Source of the DNA: CAWHPS01 sp963831235
Lineage (GTDB): Bacteria; Fibrobacterota; OXYB2-FULL-49-7; JAEUSG01
DNA: 64,000 nucleotides
Assembly (NCBI GenBank): GCA_963831235.1
Contig: CAWHPS010000010.1
Span: 7,565-71,564, forward strand
Reading direction: 5' to 3'
Positions 26,635-35,805 of this stretch are shown here, in pieces (the stretch's first letter is position 1; the number at the start of each line of letters is the position of its first letter). Both the position numbers and the translations under genes were made by a program. The notes below the pieces were generated by a model. That model searched no databases, was not told the origin of the DNA, and saw only the letters and a list, made by a program, of their open reading frames with translations.

Positions 26635-27614
26635 GCGTCTCCTTGGACACGAGAGGTGTCTTCCCGACCCCGAATGGCAAGCGCCAGAGCCGCGTCAAAA
26701 CGGGCCGGGGCGCTTACCGGTTCACCACCAAGCCTTTCAAGAAGGGGACTCGGATCGAGCGGAAGCCCCAGCTTGTTCTTGAGATGTGTCCGGAGCCCCT
26801 CTTCGTGTGCGCATTGCCCAAGCAGGTATATTTGCCCGAAATTGGAAATGCCGTACGTTTTCTCGTAGTATGAAAGCGACCGGCGAAGCTCCTCGGCAAA
26901 TACGTCGAGACGTCGGGTTTTTTCGGAATCGGGCATTGATTGCACTGCCTGTTTGCCGTAGAGTTCAGTGGTGGTGAAATAGATGTTCCGGTTATAGAAA
27001 GGCGATTCATCGCCGTCAATAACCAGACTGCAGACATCCGGCGCAAAATGAGCCATTACATGAGCCATGCGTGGTTCGGACGCGGATCGAGCCATCCAGT
27101 AGGCGTTAGCCACGGTTACCGGAAGTACATCAATAATCCATGGGGTGAGCCCTGCCTTGGAGATGACCTTCAGCAATCGTTCGAGAAGCGAATTGGCAAC
27201 AGCCGTGACCATTACAGTGGGTTTGATATTTTTTTCAGGGTCGGGCTTTTCCAGAACCTGAAAGTCAATGGCCGAACCCGAGGATTCAAAAGGGAGGTTT
27301 TTCCGGATTTCGAAACGGAGGGCATTGTTCATTTCCTGAATCGGCAAGACCTTGAATTTGAGTTGGGTTATGTAAATCTGTTTACCAGACACACAGGCTA
27401 CCACTCTGTCTTTTGATTTGTGTCCTAATTTGTCTGCCAGAGCGGCAATTCCGGCGGCTAATGGGTCGTCCTGGGTAAAATCACCCACGGTCTCTTCCAC
27501 GGCGTCAACCGTGTAGGCAACCTTGCGCCCCTTATGCTCCGCTGTGATGCGGGCAACACGGATGCCAAGGTTGTCGAACTCAAAACCGAGGGACGAGAAA
27601 GTTTTGCTTGCCAT
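26631..27614 (-). CDS. pilM: PilM-like actin-fold pilus assembly protein
   Basis: A 327-residue cytoplasmic actin-like ATPase-fold protein that docks PilN. 'SLGFEFDNLGIRVARIT' is the phosphate-1-like strand pair, and 'RFEIRKNLPFESSGSAIDFQ' is the PilM hallmark region (RxEaxkyiPf in many homologues). The C-terminal 'QIYLLGQCAHEEGLRTHLK' is the adenosine-type motif. The operon position before pilN confirms the call. Confidence 0.88.
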   Translation of the reverse strand: MASKTFSSLGFEFDNLGIRVARITAEHKGRKVAYTVDAVEETVGDFTQDDPLAAGIAALADKLGHKSKDRVVACVSGKQIYITQLKFKVLPIQEMNNALRFEIRKNLPFESSGSAIDFQVLEKPDPEKNIKPTVMVTAVANSLLERLLKVISKAGLTPWIIDVLPVTVANAYWMARSASEPRMAHVMAHFAPDVCSLVIDGDESPFYNRNIYFTTTELYGKQAVQSMPDSEKTRRLDVFAEELRRSLSYYEKTYGISNFGQIYLLGQCAHEEGLRTHLKNKLGLPLDPSPLLERLGGEPVSAPARFDAALALAIRGREDTSRVQGDA

Positions 27615-27707
27615 ACTGTTATTCCTGCTCTGTTGAATGTCTTGCTGTTATCAGCACCCGTCCCGGCGGCAGAGCCTCCGCCGGAACAGGCTGACCGTAT
27701 TGGAAAA

Positions 27708-28088
27708 TCAGAAACTGCGGGCGGCTGTTACATCCCCAGCCGGCGAATCAACATGTTTGGCAGTGACGGTGCTAGGGGAAGCCACACCGCTTACTGTAAG
27801 AATAATCTTGGCTGGGATGGCAAAGCTGGTGTTATTGCTGCAGGTAAGCGAACCACCACCACCAACCAGCGCACCTGTGATGGTTAGTGTTGCACCTGAA
27901 TTGATGCAGGCTGCACAAAAGCTGGTCGCGGATCCGGCAGCGTTTTCAGCCGCATTCTTGCGCGAATCCCTCACATAGTTGAGATAGAGCGGAATTGCCA
28001 CGGCAGCGAGCACTGCCACGATGACCGCCACGACAATGACTTCCACCAGTGTGAAGCCTTTGCGGGTGCGACGGAGTTTCTGGAACAT
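27708..28088 (-). CDS. pilA: Type IV pilin (probable major pilin)
   Basis: The start is ATG 28088 behind a strong AAAGGAGG (six bases away); the longer frame is not needed. The 127-residue prepilin has 'RKGFTLVEVIVVAVIVAVL' with Gly -1, Phe +1 and Glu +5. The globular part contains Cys pairs ('SFCAACINSG' and 'GSLTCSNN') that may form the C-terminal disulfide loop of type IVa pilins. The best ribosome site of the whole operon and a small stem just upstream (between it and pilC) suggest high expression, hence major pilin. Confidence 0.82.
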   Translation of the reverse strand: MFQKLRRTRKGFTLVEVIVVAVIVAVLAAVAIPLYLNYVRDSRKNAAENAAGSATSFCAACINSGATLTITGALVGGGGSLTCSNNTSFAIPAKIILTVSGVASPSTVTAKHVDSPAGDVTAARSF

Positions 28089-28138
28089 GGAGACCTCCTT
28101 TGAGTGTTTGTGTAAAATAAAACCGGTATTATTACCGT

Positions 28139-29377
28139 TCATTGCATTAGTTTTCCAAGGTTGAATATGGGTAGATAAAGCGCTATCAAAATGCCGCCCA
28201 CAATAGTGCCAAGAATTATGATAAGAAAAGGTTCTATGATGGAGGCAATGGAATCAACAGTGATCTTGATTTCCCGTTCGTAGAATTCAGCCGCCTTGCG
28301 CAATAATTCGTCTATACGCCCCGAGCGTTCGCCAGTGGCAGTGAGTTGTGTGACCAGACTTGAAAATACCCCGGTTAATTTGAGGCTCTGGCTCAAGGCC
28401 TCGCCGGTGCGCAGCTTTTCGTGAACCACCTTAAGCTGTTCGGAAAAGATGGAGTTGTTGACCACCGCAGCAGTGATTTCAACTGCCTGCAGAATGGGCG
28501 TTCCGCTTTCAAGGAGCAGTGCCATTGTTCGGCTGAAATTGGCCCAGATGTTTTTCCTTAAAATAAGGCCATACACCGGCACCCTGAGAATCAGCTTGTC
28601 AACCCAGAAGCGAAAACCGGGCTGGGTAAGCGCTATCTTGACAAGAACAAAGAACAGAATCAAACCGAGAATGACCAATGCCAGATAGTTCTGCAGCAAA
28701 CGGGAAAGGGCTATCAATACAAGAGTGGGCGTGGGCAGTTTAGCGTTAAAGCCCTTGTACATTGAGTCGAAAACAGGCACCAGCTTCCAAAGGATGGCAA
28801 AGACCATGATTGATACGAAGCCGCCGATAAAAGTGGGATAACGCATGGCGCCCTTTACCTTCTGCCGGAGCGCCTCAACATTTTCCATGTAGGTGGCCAT
28901 CTGGTCGAGTACTTTGTCAAGAGCGCCGGCCACCTCGCCAGACCGCACCACGGACACGTACATATTATTGAAAGCGCCAGGGTGCCTGGCAATGGAATCG
29001 GAAAAAGTGTTACCCATGGAAATATCGGTATCGATCTGGAGGATAATCTTTTTAAACAGGGGTTTTTCGTCTTCAGCCAATTGCTGGAGCGCCTGCGACA
29101 ATGGTACCCCGGCTTCTATCATGGTGGCAAGCTGCCGTGTAAAAAAGACCACGGTTTTGAGTGGCACGCTGGTCTTCATTTTGGAGAAGCCGGCCCTGAA
29201 TTTATCGGCAAAGGTTTCGCCTTTACGTGTGCCATCGAAATTAAGTTCGTTTATTGTAACAGGCAGGTAGTCTTTCTGCGCGAGACGATCAGCCACTTCA
29301 TCAACGGAATTGCCGTCAATGGTACCGTTTAATGTCCGATCCTGTGCATCACGAACCGTGTAGGCAAATTTTGGCAT
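28139..29377 (-). CDS. pilC: Type IV pilus inner-membrane platform protein
   Basis: A 412-residue PilC/GspF protein. Two homologous T2SSF domains are seen: the first around 'VVFFTRQLATMIEAGVPLSQ' and the second around 'NFSRTMALLLESGTPILQAV', each followed by a membrane helix pair, and the C-terminus ends in a long hydrophobic helix ('PFLIIILGTIVGGILIALYL'). It forms the platform under the fibre and contacts PilB and PilT. The length is typical. Confidence 0.93.
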   Translation of the reverse strand: MPKFAYTVRDAQDRTLNGTIDGNSVDEVADRLAQKDYLPVTINELNFDGTRKGETFADKFRAGFSKMKTSVPLKTVVFFTRQLATMIEAGVPLSQALQQLAEDEKPLFKKIILQIDTDISMGNTFSDSIARHPGAFNNMYVSVVRSGEVAGALDKVLDQMATYMENVEALRQKVKGAMRYPTFIGGFVSIMVFAILWKLVPVFDSMYKGFNAKLPTPTLVLIALSRLLQNYLALVILGLILFFVLVKIALTQPGFRFWVDKLILRVPVYGLILRKNIWANFSRTMALLLESGTPILQAVEITAAVVNNSIFSEQLKVVHEKLRTGEALSQSLKLTGVFSSLVTQLTATGERSGRIDELLRKAAEFYEREIKITVDSIASIIEPFLIIILGTIVGGILIALYLPIFNLGKLMQ

Positions 29378-29413
29378 GCGCTTTTATTTTCCTGAAATAG
29401 TCTGTTCAAAACC

Positions 29414-30220
29414 CTATTCGAGATCCTTGGCCATGGATTCCTGACGTTTTCTGAGATTGTCGTAATCAGGGAAAACACTTTTATTCTGTTTTCCATCATT
29501 GCTATTTTCAATGGGCGGCAACAGAAACAACCCCACCTTCAGGGAAATCGCAACGTCTTTAAGCCCGTCTTTGAAGCTGTCGCCGGCCGCTTGTGGCGAT
29601 GCGGCAAGACCGAGTTGCATATAGACACCGGCAGGCGAATGCGCGGTCAATGTTAAAAATCCCAGAAGATTGTCGTTGTTCGAAAACGGGGCGCTTGCTC
29701 CGGTAGGGGGACGCATGGTACCTTTTATAATGTGCCACCGTGCGCCGGTTTCGAGGTTGGCCTGTGATCCCAATTTCACGGCAAGCCCAAGTGATGGGTC
29801 GGTTACCGGCCCGCTATAACGGTAACCCTCGTCGCGGCTGTTAAGATAAAGCGCCTCGACATCAGCATTTAAACACAGTAAATTTCCGGCAAACCAGGGC
29901 GAAGACAGGTAAATGGCAGCAGATGGCGTAAGACCATAGGCTCCGTTAAAAACCCTGCCGTGGTATTCGCTGACCGTGAAACGCTCGCCGCCCAGCCCTG
30001 CAGAAAGACGGAGCCATGGAAACAGGACATAACAGGCCGAGACCTGATGGAGCTTTTCTTCGGAGCCTACCCTGGCATTAGTAATGGTCTGGCTGCGAAC
30101 CGAGAAGCCATACTCGAAAGCCACTGTTTTAGCCGGAAGAAACACAACAGGAGGTTTGGCTTGCGCTGCAGCAAGCAACCCTAGCAGGAACAACAGTCCG
30201 TATATGGCAAGGCGGTTCAT
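29414..30220 (-). CDS. Outer-membrane beta-barrel protein in the pilus operon
   Basis: Start chosen at ATG 30220, with AGGAAAGG upstream and a clear signal peptide ('AIYGLLFLLGLLAAAQA'). About 268 residues with alternating aromatic/hydrophobic strands and Gly-rich turns, consistent with an 8-12-stranded barrel, and a charged C-terminal tail ('YDNLRKRQESMAKDLE') that does not look like a barrel end. I do not recognise a family. It lies between the Ig-like lipoprotein and pilC, so it may act with the pilus or with that lipoprotein. Confidence 0.6.
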   Translation of the reverse strand: MNRLAIYGLLFLLGLLAAAQAKPPVVFLPAKTVAFEYGFSVRSQTITNARVGSEEKLHQVSACYVLFPWLRLSAGLGGERFTVSEYHGRVFNGAYGLTPSAAIYLSSPWFAGNLLCLNADVEALYLNSRDEGYRYSGPVTDPSLGLAVKLGSQANLETGARWHIIKGTMRPPTGASAPFSNNDNLLGFLTLTAHSPAGVYMQLGLAASPQAAGDSFKDGLKDVAISLKVGLFLLPPIENSNDGKQNKSVFPDYDNLRKRQESMAKDLE

Positions 30221-30242
30221 AAGCGAGGCCTTTCCTGTTTCT

Positions 30243-31823
30243 TTAATTTCCAACAATTACGGGCAGAATAAATTGCTCCGTGTGTGCGTCCCGTACACCC
30301 TGAACTTCGGCATTAACATAAACAACAAGTTTTCGGGCCAGGTTTCTGGGATAGGTGAGTGTCGCGTGGGCCACTCCGTCTTTTGTAACAGCCGATTTAT
30401 TGATGACCACTGCAAAGTTGTTGTTATCGAACCGGAAATTGCGACTAAAGAGCTGTGTGAGCCCTTCCCATTGCGAGAAACGGAAATCACGGCTTGGAGG
30501 CAGATCGCAAATACCATTCCCATTGTTGTCAATCATGAGCTCAGTGGTATCGCGTACGCCGTTTCCGTTGAGATCCGCGTAAATGGAAGGGTAGCTTTTA
30601 CCGTTTTCATCAACATATACCTGTTCACCTACGCCAGGATCGCAGACGCCATTGCTGTTAAAATCCCAGAAAAAGTCGTAGGTGGATGGGGAGTAGTCGC
30701 AGACGCCATCGCCATTGACATCATCGCCCCGGGAAGCCACTGCATCGTTAAAGTCGAGGTTCAGGTCGATACCGGGATCCATACGGAAATTGTTGTTGAT
30801 ATCTTCGAAGGGGATTACTCTTGAGGGATACACATATACGGGCTTTATTTCTTCGATGGAGCTGGCTGCACCTGACCAATGATCAAATGTTCGCGGATAG
30901 ATTGCCATGCCGCTGACCACTGCGCTGAAGTGAACTTCAGTGCCATCGGCAACGGGGTTTCCGTTGATGTCCTTGACCGCTGCGCCCATGAAAAAATTAA
31001 AAAAAGCCGAATCGAGAGCGCCCGCATCCTCGACGCGGATGGTATCGGTTTGGGGACGCGCCACGGAGACAGCATATGGTTCGCCTGATATCGTAAGCTT
31101 GGAAGTATCCGAGATACCCATAACCGTTGCGCTTATGCGTGTACCAAGATATTGGCTCGGCACCGAGCCGCTAAACAGACGTGTACGCGCATCGCCGTCT
31201 TTAAGAATGACCAGCGCTTTTTCAATGTATTCACCCCCGCCAGGACCTTCCAGTATCCGGAAATTTACGTCAGCGCCAGTGACACGATTACCCTGCATAT
31301 CAAGCACCGTGGCCATAATCGTGGCCACGCCCCCGTTAACCTGGATGTTGTCAGGAGTCACCGTGAGCGAAATTGTTGCGGGCAGGGTGGCCATAAACAT
31401 AACCGGTACCGAGGCGCCTGCATCAGAGGTTTTGGCTTCGACCGTGGCAACAGCAGCAAAGTCGGCGCTTACAAGAATGGTGGTGGCTAGACCCGCGTTG
31501 TTTGTTGTGGCAAGCGATTGGCGTATTACACCAGCGTTGGTGGCAAAAAGCACGGGGATGCCCGACCTGGGGTGGTTGTTGCCGTCAACATAGTATGCGG
31601 TAATGGTTACGGAATCGTGTCCACCTACGGGAATGGCCGACGCACTGGATGTAAGAGTCAGGGCGTTATTGGAAAATACCACGGTGGTTGAATCGCGGGT
31701 ATTAAGCGTTGTTGCATAGATGATTGAGGCGCCGGAAACCTGGGACGTTAGACGGACACTTGCTTTCCCCACCGGGTTCGAGATCTTTGCGCGCCAGGGA
31801 GGAACCATCTTCGAACAAAGCAC
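30243..31823 (-). CDS. Ig-like repeat surface protein, C-terminal part (frameshifted) with Ca-binding motifs
   Basis: Continuation, in another frame, of the lipoprotein that starts at 33000. It carries further bacterial Ig-like (Big_1/invasin-type) repeats ('YVDGNNHPRSGIPVLFATNA', 'VLDMQGNRVTGADVNFRI') and then a run of Asp/Asn-rich loops ('DINNNFRMDPGIDLNLD', 'DVNGDGVCDYSP', 'DFNSNGVCDPGVGE', 'DLNGNGVRDTTELMIDNNGN') that resemble EF-hand-like calcium loops. The frame starts with GTG at 31823 only by convention; homologous sequence joins around 31782-31795. Removing one base there gives a 918-residue protein. Confidence 0.7.
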   Translation of the reverse strand: MLCSKMVPPWRAKISNPVGKASVRLTSQVSGASIIYATTLNTRDSTTVVFSNNALTLTSSASAIPVGGHDSVTITAYYVDGNNHPRSGIPVLFATNAGVIRQSLATTNNAGLATTILVSADFAAVATVEAKTSDAGASVPVMFMATLPATISLTVTPDNIQVNGGVATIMATVLDMQGNRVTGADVNFRILEGPGGGEYIEKALVILKDGDARTRLFSGSVPSQYLGTRISATVMGISDTSKLTISGEPYAVSVARPQTDTIRVEDAGALDSAFFNFFMGAAVKDINGNPVADGTEVHFSAVVSGMAIYPRTFDHWSGAASSIEEIKPVYVYPSRVIPFEDINNNFRMDPGIDLNLDFNDAVASRGDDVNGDGVCDYSPSTYDFFWDFNSNGVCDPGVGEQVYVDENGKSYPSIYADLNGNGVRDTTELMIDNNGNGICDLPPSRDFRFSQWEGLTQLFSRNFRFDNNNFAVVINKSAVTKDGVAHATLTYPRNLARKLVVYVNAEVQGVRDAHTEQFILPVIVGN

Positions 31824-33000
31824 CGCCCGACACGGTAAAGGTGACTACATCACCGCCTATTGCCAGGTTGGACGCATTGCGGAGCAGAGCTTCGACCGTG
31901 GCATAGGCGCCGGTTTTAAGATACGCGGGTACGGCAGTGAGTACGAGTGAGATGCCGCCGAACAGCACCTGCGTGGATACCGTATCTTTGGTGCTGGAGG
32001 CCGTGGCATGTATGGTGCATACGCCATTAATAGGCGAACTCTGAAGCCTGACTGTGGCCCTACCCATGGAATCGATAACAGCCGACCGGTCAATGACCCC
32101 GATATCGCTGGTAAAGAAAATGGTGTCGCCAATGGCCGGGTTGTTGTTGGCGTTTATTAATATGACGGTGATGGATGCATAGTCGGAATTGTCCGCATTG
32201 AGCTGCGAACGACTTGCGAAAATTCTCATTTGGCGGATTTGATCCTGATGATTGACCACGGATTCGGGAATGGCGGTCCAGAAATGAACCGTGGCAGTGT
32301 CGACGGCATGAAGACTGGAACGGGCAATAATCTGCGCTGAACCAACAGTGGACCGTGTGACCGTAGTCGTAGCAGTGCCGTTGCCAAGTGTGATGAGTGT
32401 GCCACTGGCGCTTCCGCTTAAAAAAAGCGTGTCGCCTGACACCGGTTTTCCGGCAGCATCTGTAACATCGATGTTGACCGGCACAACATTGTTGAGCAGG
32501 ACATTTCCGGTTTGTGGACGAACCTTAACAGTAAGTCCGGACAACGTGATATTCTGGCTGCGCTGGACAATACTGTCTTTTGTGAGGCTTAAGTTGGCCA
32601 CCACAAGCGCTTCCGTATTGTTGGGTACACTGATGAATTTGGCCGATGCTGCACCATTCTCGTCGGTGGTTGTCGTGGCTGGCCTGATAAGACCCACACT
32701 GGCCCAGAACGTGACGGACCTGTTGACGATGGGGTTATGATTATTATCGTAAGCAATGACTGTGACATGAGCCGTATCGCCATAAGCAGCCAACAGCCGT
32801 GAGGGTTCAACGATCATATGCATGGCTCCGTTCAGCCACTGAATGGTGTCCAGGTTGGGCGGTGTATTGACAACGGTATTATTCCACGTTTTGTCCGAAA
32901 GAGGTCCCATTGGCTCCACGCCCTTATCACATGTCACAAAAAAAATGGATAGCAGCACCAAACATGCTTTTATAAAAAAAGATTTGATTTGATGATGCAT
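31702..33000 (-). CDS. Ig-like repeat lipoprotein, N-terminal part (frameshifted)
   Basis: Lipoprotein signal peptide with lipobox-like 'FFVTCDKG', then repeated Ig-like domains of about 90-100 residues ('VIAYDNNHNPIVNRSVTFWA', 'TTDENGAASAKF', 'VILINANNNPAIGDTIFF', 'VTDAAGKPVSGDTLFL'), as in invasin-type Big_1 proteins. After 'DGSSLARK' the frame runs into about 30 out-of-frame residues, while the next frame continues the same repeat ('NPVGKASVRLTSQ'). It is the first gene of the pilus operon and a candidate adhesin or pilus-associated surface protein. Confidence 0.72.
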   Translation of the reverse strand: MHHQIKSFFIKACLVLLSIFFVTCDKGVEPMGPLSDKTWNNTVVNTPPNLDTIQWLNGAMHMIVEPSRLLAAYGDTAHVTVIAYDNNHNPIVNRSVTFWASVGLIRPATTTTDENGAASAKFISVPNNTEALVVANLSLTKDSIVQRSQNITLSGLTVKVRPQTGNVLLNNVVPVNIDVTDAAGKPVSGDTLFLSGSASGTLITLGNGTATTTVTRSTVGSAQIIARSSLHAVDTATVHFWTAIPESVVNHQDQIRQMRIFASRSQLNADNSDYASITVILINANNNPAIGDTIFFTSDIGVIDRSAVIDSMGRATVRLQSSPINGVCTIHATASSTKDTVSTQVLFGGISLVLTAVPAYLKTGAYATVEALLRNASNLAIGGDVVTFTVSGGALFEDGSSLARKDLEPGGESKCPSNVPGFRRLNHLCNNA

Positions 33001-33336
33001 GAAACACCCCTGTTTGTCGTATATATTTATTAATGCTTTAGAGTCTTAAAAGCACACCACATTACAATTAAATTCATTAGGTTTTTATTACTCATTATTG
33101 AAGATGAAAAATATACCTTTCTTAAGTACAATGTAAAGATATATTTCTAAAGTTACCGTGTTACAAATAAATATTATTTTTCAGTAACTCAAATAGTCCA
33201 AGGACTGCAAAGAAGCCCATGTGCGTGACTTTTAATTTTATCGGTGGTGTTAATCTTTTTTCTTGTCTTTCAGAATTGGAACCGCCTATTTTTTAAAGAT
33301 CGATTCATTTATCCAAACTTAACTCAAAAGAATGCA

Positions 33337-34368
33337 ATGCCTGTCAAGTGTACATTGAATATGCTGCTCTTTCTCGCTTTCATAAGCGTAGGTTTCCCAT
33401 ACGCGCAAGGCACAAGATTAATAGAGCATTCCCAATTGAAAGATTCGCTTGAGCAAGGATATCGATTATATACCATCAATGATTCCACATCTTATCTATA
33501 CAAAAAGCCGGGCGCATTTGAATTCATCCCGAATGTTTTCAGGAATTTGTACCTGGTGCCGCTTGAAGCTACAAAAAAGGAAAACCTTCTGCCCCTTGCA
33601 GGTGTGGCCCTTTCCACAGCCATATTGATTTATTATGATCAGGACCTGATAGATGCATCCCGCCGTTTTGGAAGATATATCGGCCTCGGAACCGACAATA
33701 ATGTTTATAATATTTCGAAATCGAAACTGCTTCCTTTTTATGTTCCTGTGAGTCTTCCTGCTACCCTTTATTATCTTGGTGATGGGCTCACGGAACTCAG
33801 CGTAAATGCCGGGTTTTATTTTTACGGCGGGTTAAAGCATGATGCGCGTGCAATGCGCACGGCTTCCGAACTTACCGAAGGCTTAAGTACAGTTGGAATA
33901 CTGGTGCAGGCCATGAAACGATCAACCGGACGTGAAACACCAATGAGGGCATCCGAACCCAGAGGTAAATGGAGGTTTTTCCCTTCGATAAAGGAATATC
34001 AGAAATCCGTGCCCAAATATGATGCCTTCCCATCAGGCCATCTTGCATCAGCCATGGCAACAACCACAATTATCGCCATGAATTACCCTGAATATAAATT
34101 TATCAAGCCACTTTGCTATTCCTTGATGACGCTTTGCGGCTACCAGATGATGAACAACGGGGTGCATTGGATAAGTGACTATCCCCTGGCACTTGCTCTT
34201 GGATATTCGATTGGAAAGATTGCGGTTAATAGAGGACGAATTAAGATTGCTGATAAAGCAAAGATAACGATGGAAACAAATTACCGTCTATATAAACCAA
34301 CTATCCAGGTGTATCCGGTTCTATTCAGTTCCGGCTCGGGGGGTGCGGCTATCTGTGTGAGGTTTTGA
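33337..34368 (+). CDS. PAP2-family lipid phosphatase (first of two)
   Basis: Likely membrane or periplasmic phosphatase for lipid phosphates such as undecaprenyl diphosphate. The three PAP2 motifs are visible: 'KRSTGRETPMR', 'FPSGHLASAMA' and 'HWISDYPLALALG' (catalytic His in PSGH and the later His). The frame opens with GTG at 33244, but ATG 33337 gives a signal peptide ('LNMLLFLAFISVGFPYAQG'). The C-terminal 40 residues are beta-like and may pack on the outer membrane. It is convergent with the HEPN/MNT genes. Confidence 0.85.
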   Translation: MPVKCTLNMLLFLAFISVGFPYAQGTRLIEHSQLKDSLEQGYRLYTINDSTSYLYKKPGAFEFIPNVFRNLYLVPLEATKKENLLPLAGVALSTAILIYYDQDLIDASRRFGRYIGLGTDNNVYNISKSKLLPFYVPVSLPATLYYLGDGLTELSVNAGFYFYGGLKHDARAMRTASELTEGLSTVGILVQAMKRSTGRETPMRASEPRGKWRFFPSIKEYQKSVPKYDAFPSGHLASAMATTTIIAMNYPEYKFIKPLCYSLMTLCGYQMMNNGVHWISDYPLALALGYSIGKIAVNRGRIKIADKAKITMETNYRLYKPTIQVYPVLFSSGSGGAAICVRF

Positions 34369-34426
34369 TATCCTGTAGAGTACATTCTTAACAGGCCAAG
34401 CGAGTATTTTTTTAAATCACAGGAAA

Positions 34427-34738
34427 TCAAGAAATCCGGATACCTGTTCTTTTAATTTCCCTTGCAAACGGCTGCGAATCATTAAAATCGTCAGGATTAA
34501 ACGGGTGCGGTTCAAGGTCAACATACCGGATCAGAAGTGGAGTCAACAAATTTCGATCCTGAAAACGGATACCTCCGAATCGTTTGGAAACCAATGCCAC
34601 ATCAATATCACTGTAGTCTGTCGGATGCCCTTTTGCGTAGGAGCCAAACAGCCAAGACGACTCCAGTGATATTCCTAACCCTGACAGTTCATTGACAAAC
34701 TGCCGTATTAGTGTTATTGCGCCAGCTTGCGTAAGCAC
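34427..34738 (-). CDS. MNT nucleotidyltransferase antitoxin (module 1)
   Basis: A 103-residue minimal nucleotidyltransferase with the signature 'WLFGSYAKGHPTDYSDIDVA' (GSxxxG and DxD). In HEPN/MNT pairs this protein neutralises the HEPN partner, in described cases by AMP transfer to it. It overlaps the upstream HEPN gene by 25 bases. Gene order here is HEPN first, MNT second. Confidence 0.88.
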   Translation of the reverse strand: MLTQAGAITLIRQFVNELSGLGISLESSWLFGSYAKGHPTDYSDIDVALVSKRFGGIRFQDRNLLTPLLIRYVDLEPHPFNPDDFNDSQPFAREIKRTGIRIS

Positions 34739-35109
34739 AGGTATAATTCCTTTATTGAGTTAAACTGCGGTTCGGTAAATTCTTTTGTACAAAGCTTGTA
34801 AAATGACAACCTATAATCCGGATAGCGGGTCTCTATGTTGAAATCTTCAGTGCTTGACAATAACGTCTTCTGTTCGTCATTTATGGAGATTTTAGATTCT
34901 GTTGCAATTTTGAGCAAATTATGAATTTTGGGGGGAATAAAATCGTCTTCACGTGCCTTGACCCAAAGAGATTTCAGGACTTTTTCCAACATCAAGTGTC
35001 CGAAAAAAAGACATGCATCATAGCGTCCTGATTGAAACAATGTTTCTGCGGTTTCAAGATCATGGTCTGCCGTCGCGACCCAATAATTTATATGTTCTTG
35101 TTTATTCAT
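34714..35109 (-). CDS. HEPN-domain toxin candidate (module 1)
   Basis: A 131-residue all-helical protein with the HEPN core 'YDACLFFGHLMLEKVLKSLW' and a later 'YPDYRLSFYKL'. HEPN proteins paired with MNTs are often RNases, but I do not see the RX4-6H catalytic motif in clear form, so toxin activity is inferred from the pairing. It is followed at once by its MNT partner. Confidence 0.82.
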   Translation of the reverse strand: MNKQEHINYWVATADHDLETAETLFQSGRYDACLFFGHLMLEKVLKSLWVKAREDDFIPPKIHNLLKIATESKISINDEQKTLLSSTEDFNIETRYPDYRLSFYKLCTKEFTEPQFNSIKELYLCLRKLAQ

Positions 35110-35421
35110 GAGTTATAATAGTAAAATACATGTAAAATACTGTTTCAGTCAACATCCAAGCCCACGATTAAAAAATAAAATAGTTTTATAAATCGGGCAA
35201 ATTCCATATTACTGGATGTTTACCTTTGGCTCGAAGTATGGGCGCTGCAAGTTTCTGCAACCTCACAACGGCTCTTATCTTATCCATGAACGGCATTTTA
35301 GAATTTTCAAGTCTCTGCTTCTGTTTATTCTCTCAGATATCTTTAATGGCGAATTTGTCCATGTTTGCCACCTTTGCAGTAATCCATACCGTTTAAGAAT
35401 AGAGGTAATCCGAAGATACTT
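35110..35421. other. Gap between the two HEPN/MNT modules
   Basis: 312 bases without a convincing gene. A plus-strand frame of 69 codons (35216-35425) shows no domain. On the minus strand a 36-codon frame (35186-35296) begins 'MPFMDKIRAVVRLQKLAAP', which is vaguely like the helix that precedes GS motifs in MNT proteins, but there is no ribosome site and no GSxxxG motif, so it could be a decayed piece or chance. Confidence 0.35.
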
Positions 35422-35805
35422 TTAAAAAAATAGTTTCTTTATGGCTTCGACAAAAATGGTCGCACTACGTCTGATTTCGGCAGTCTGATCATCGGAAAAT
35501 GTATTGTACATATCATAATCACCCCTGATTCTCTGCTCATATATTTTCATGGCTATTCTGCCAATCTCGATTTCGACCTTGCCGGTTTTAATGAATTCAC
35601 GATTGAACCATCCGATGAGTTGCTGATGTTTCGCTGTTTGAAAACCATATTTTAAAGCAAGCGCGGACAATGAATAAAAGACTGCGTAATAAGAACGATT
35701 GACGACGGCAAGTGATCTGTTTTCCTTTATGAGAATTTCGGCATCCAAAAGGCATTCGTCCGCTTTCTGAAGCGAAATGATGATGGTTTCCTGTTCCAGA
35801 TTCAC
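35422..35805 (-). CDS. HEPN-domain toxin candidate (module 2)
   Basis: A 127-residue helical protein with the HEPN signature 'NRSYYAVFYSLSALALKYG' and 'RIRGDYDMYNTF' near the C-terminus. The 'SYYAxFY' form is common in HEPN proteins next to MNTs. No clear RX4-6H motif is seen. Its start overlaps the stop of the upstream MNT gene by 4 bases (35802-35805), so the pair is coupled. Confidence 0.82.
   Translation of the reverse strand: MNLEQETIIISLQKADECLLDAEILIKENRSLAVVNRSYYAVFYSLSALALKYGFQTAKHQQLIGWFNREFIKTGKVEIEIGRIAMKIYEQRIRGDYDMYNTFSDDQTAEIRRSATIFVEAIKKLFF

Noticed and set aside
35216..35425. 69-codon plus-strand frame between the HEPN/MNT modules
   Set aside because: No domain, no ribosome site; probably chance.
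34714..35805. HEPN genes as proven RNases
   Set aside because: The RX4-6H catalytic motif is not clearly present in either; toxin role rests on pairing with MNT only.
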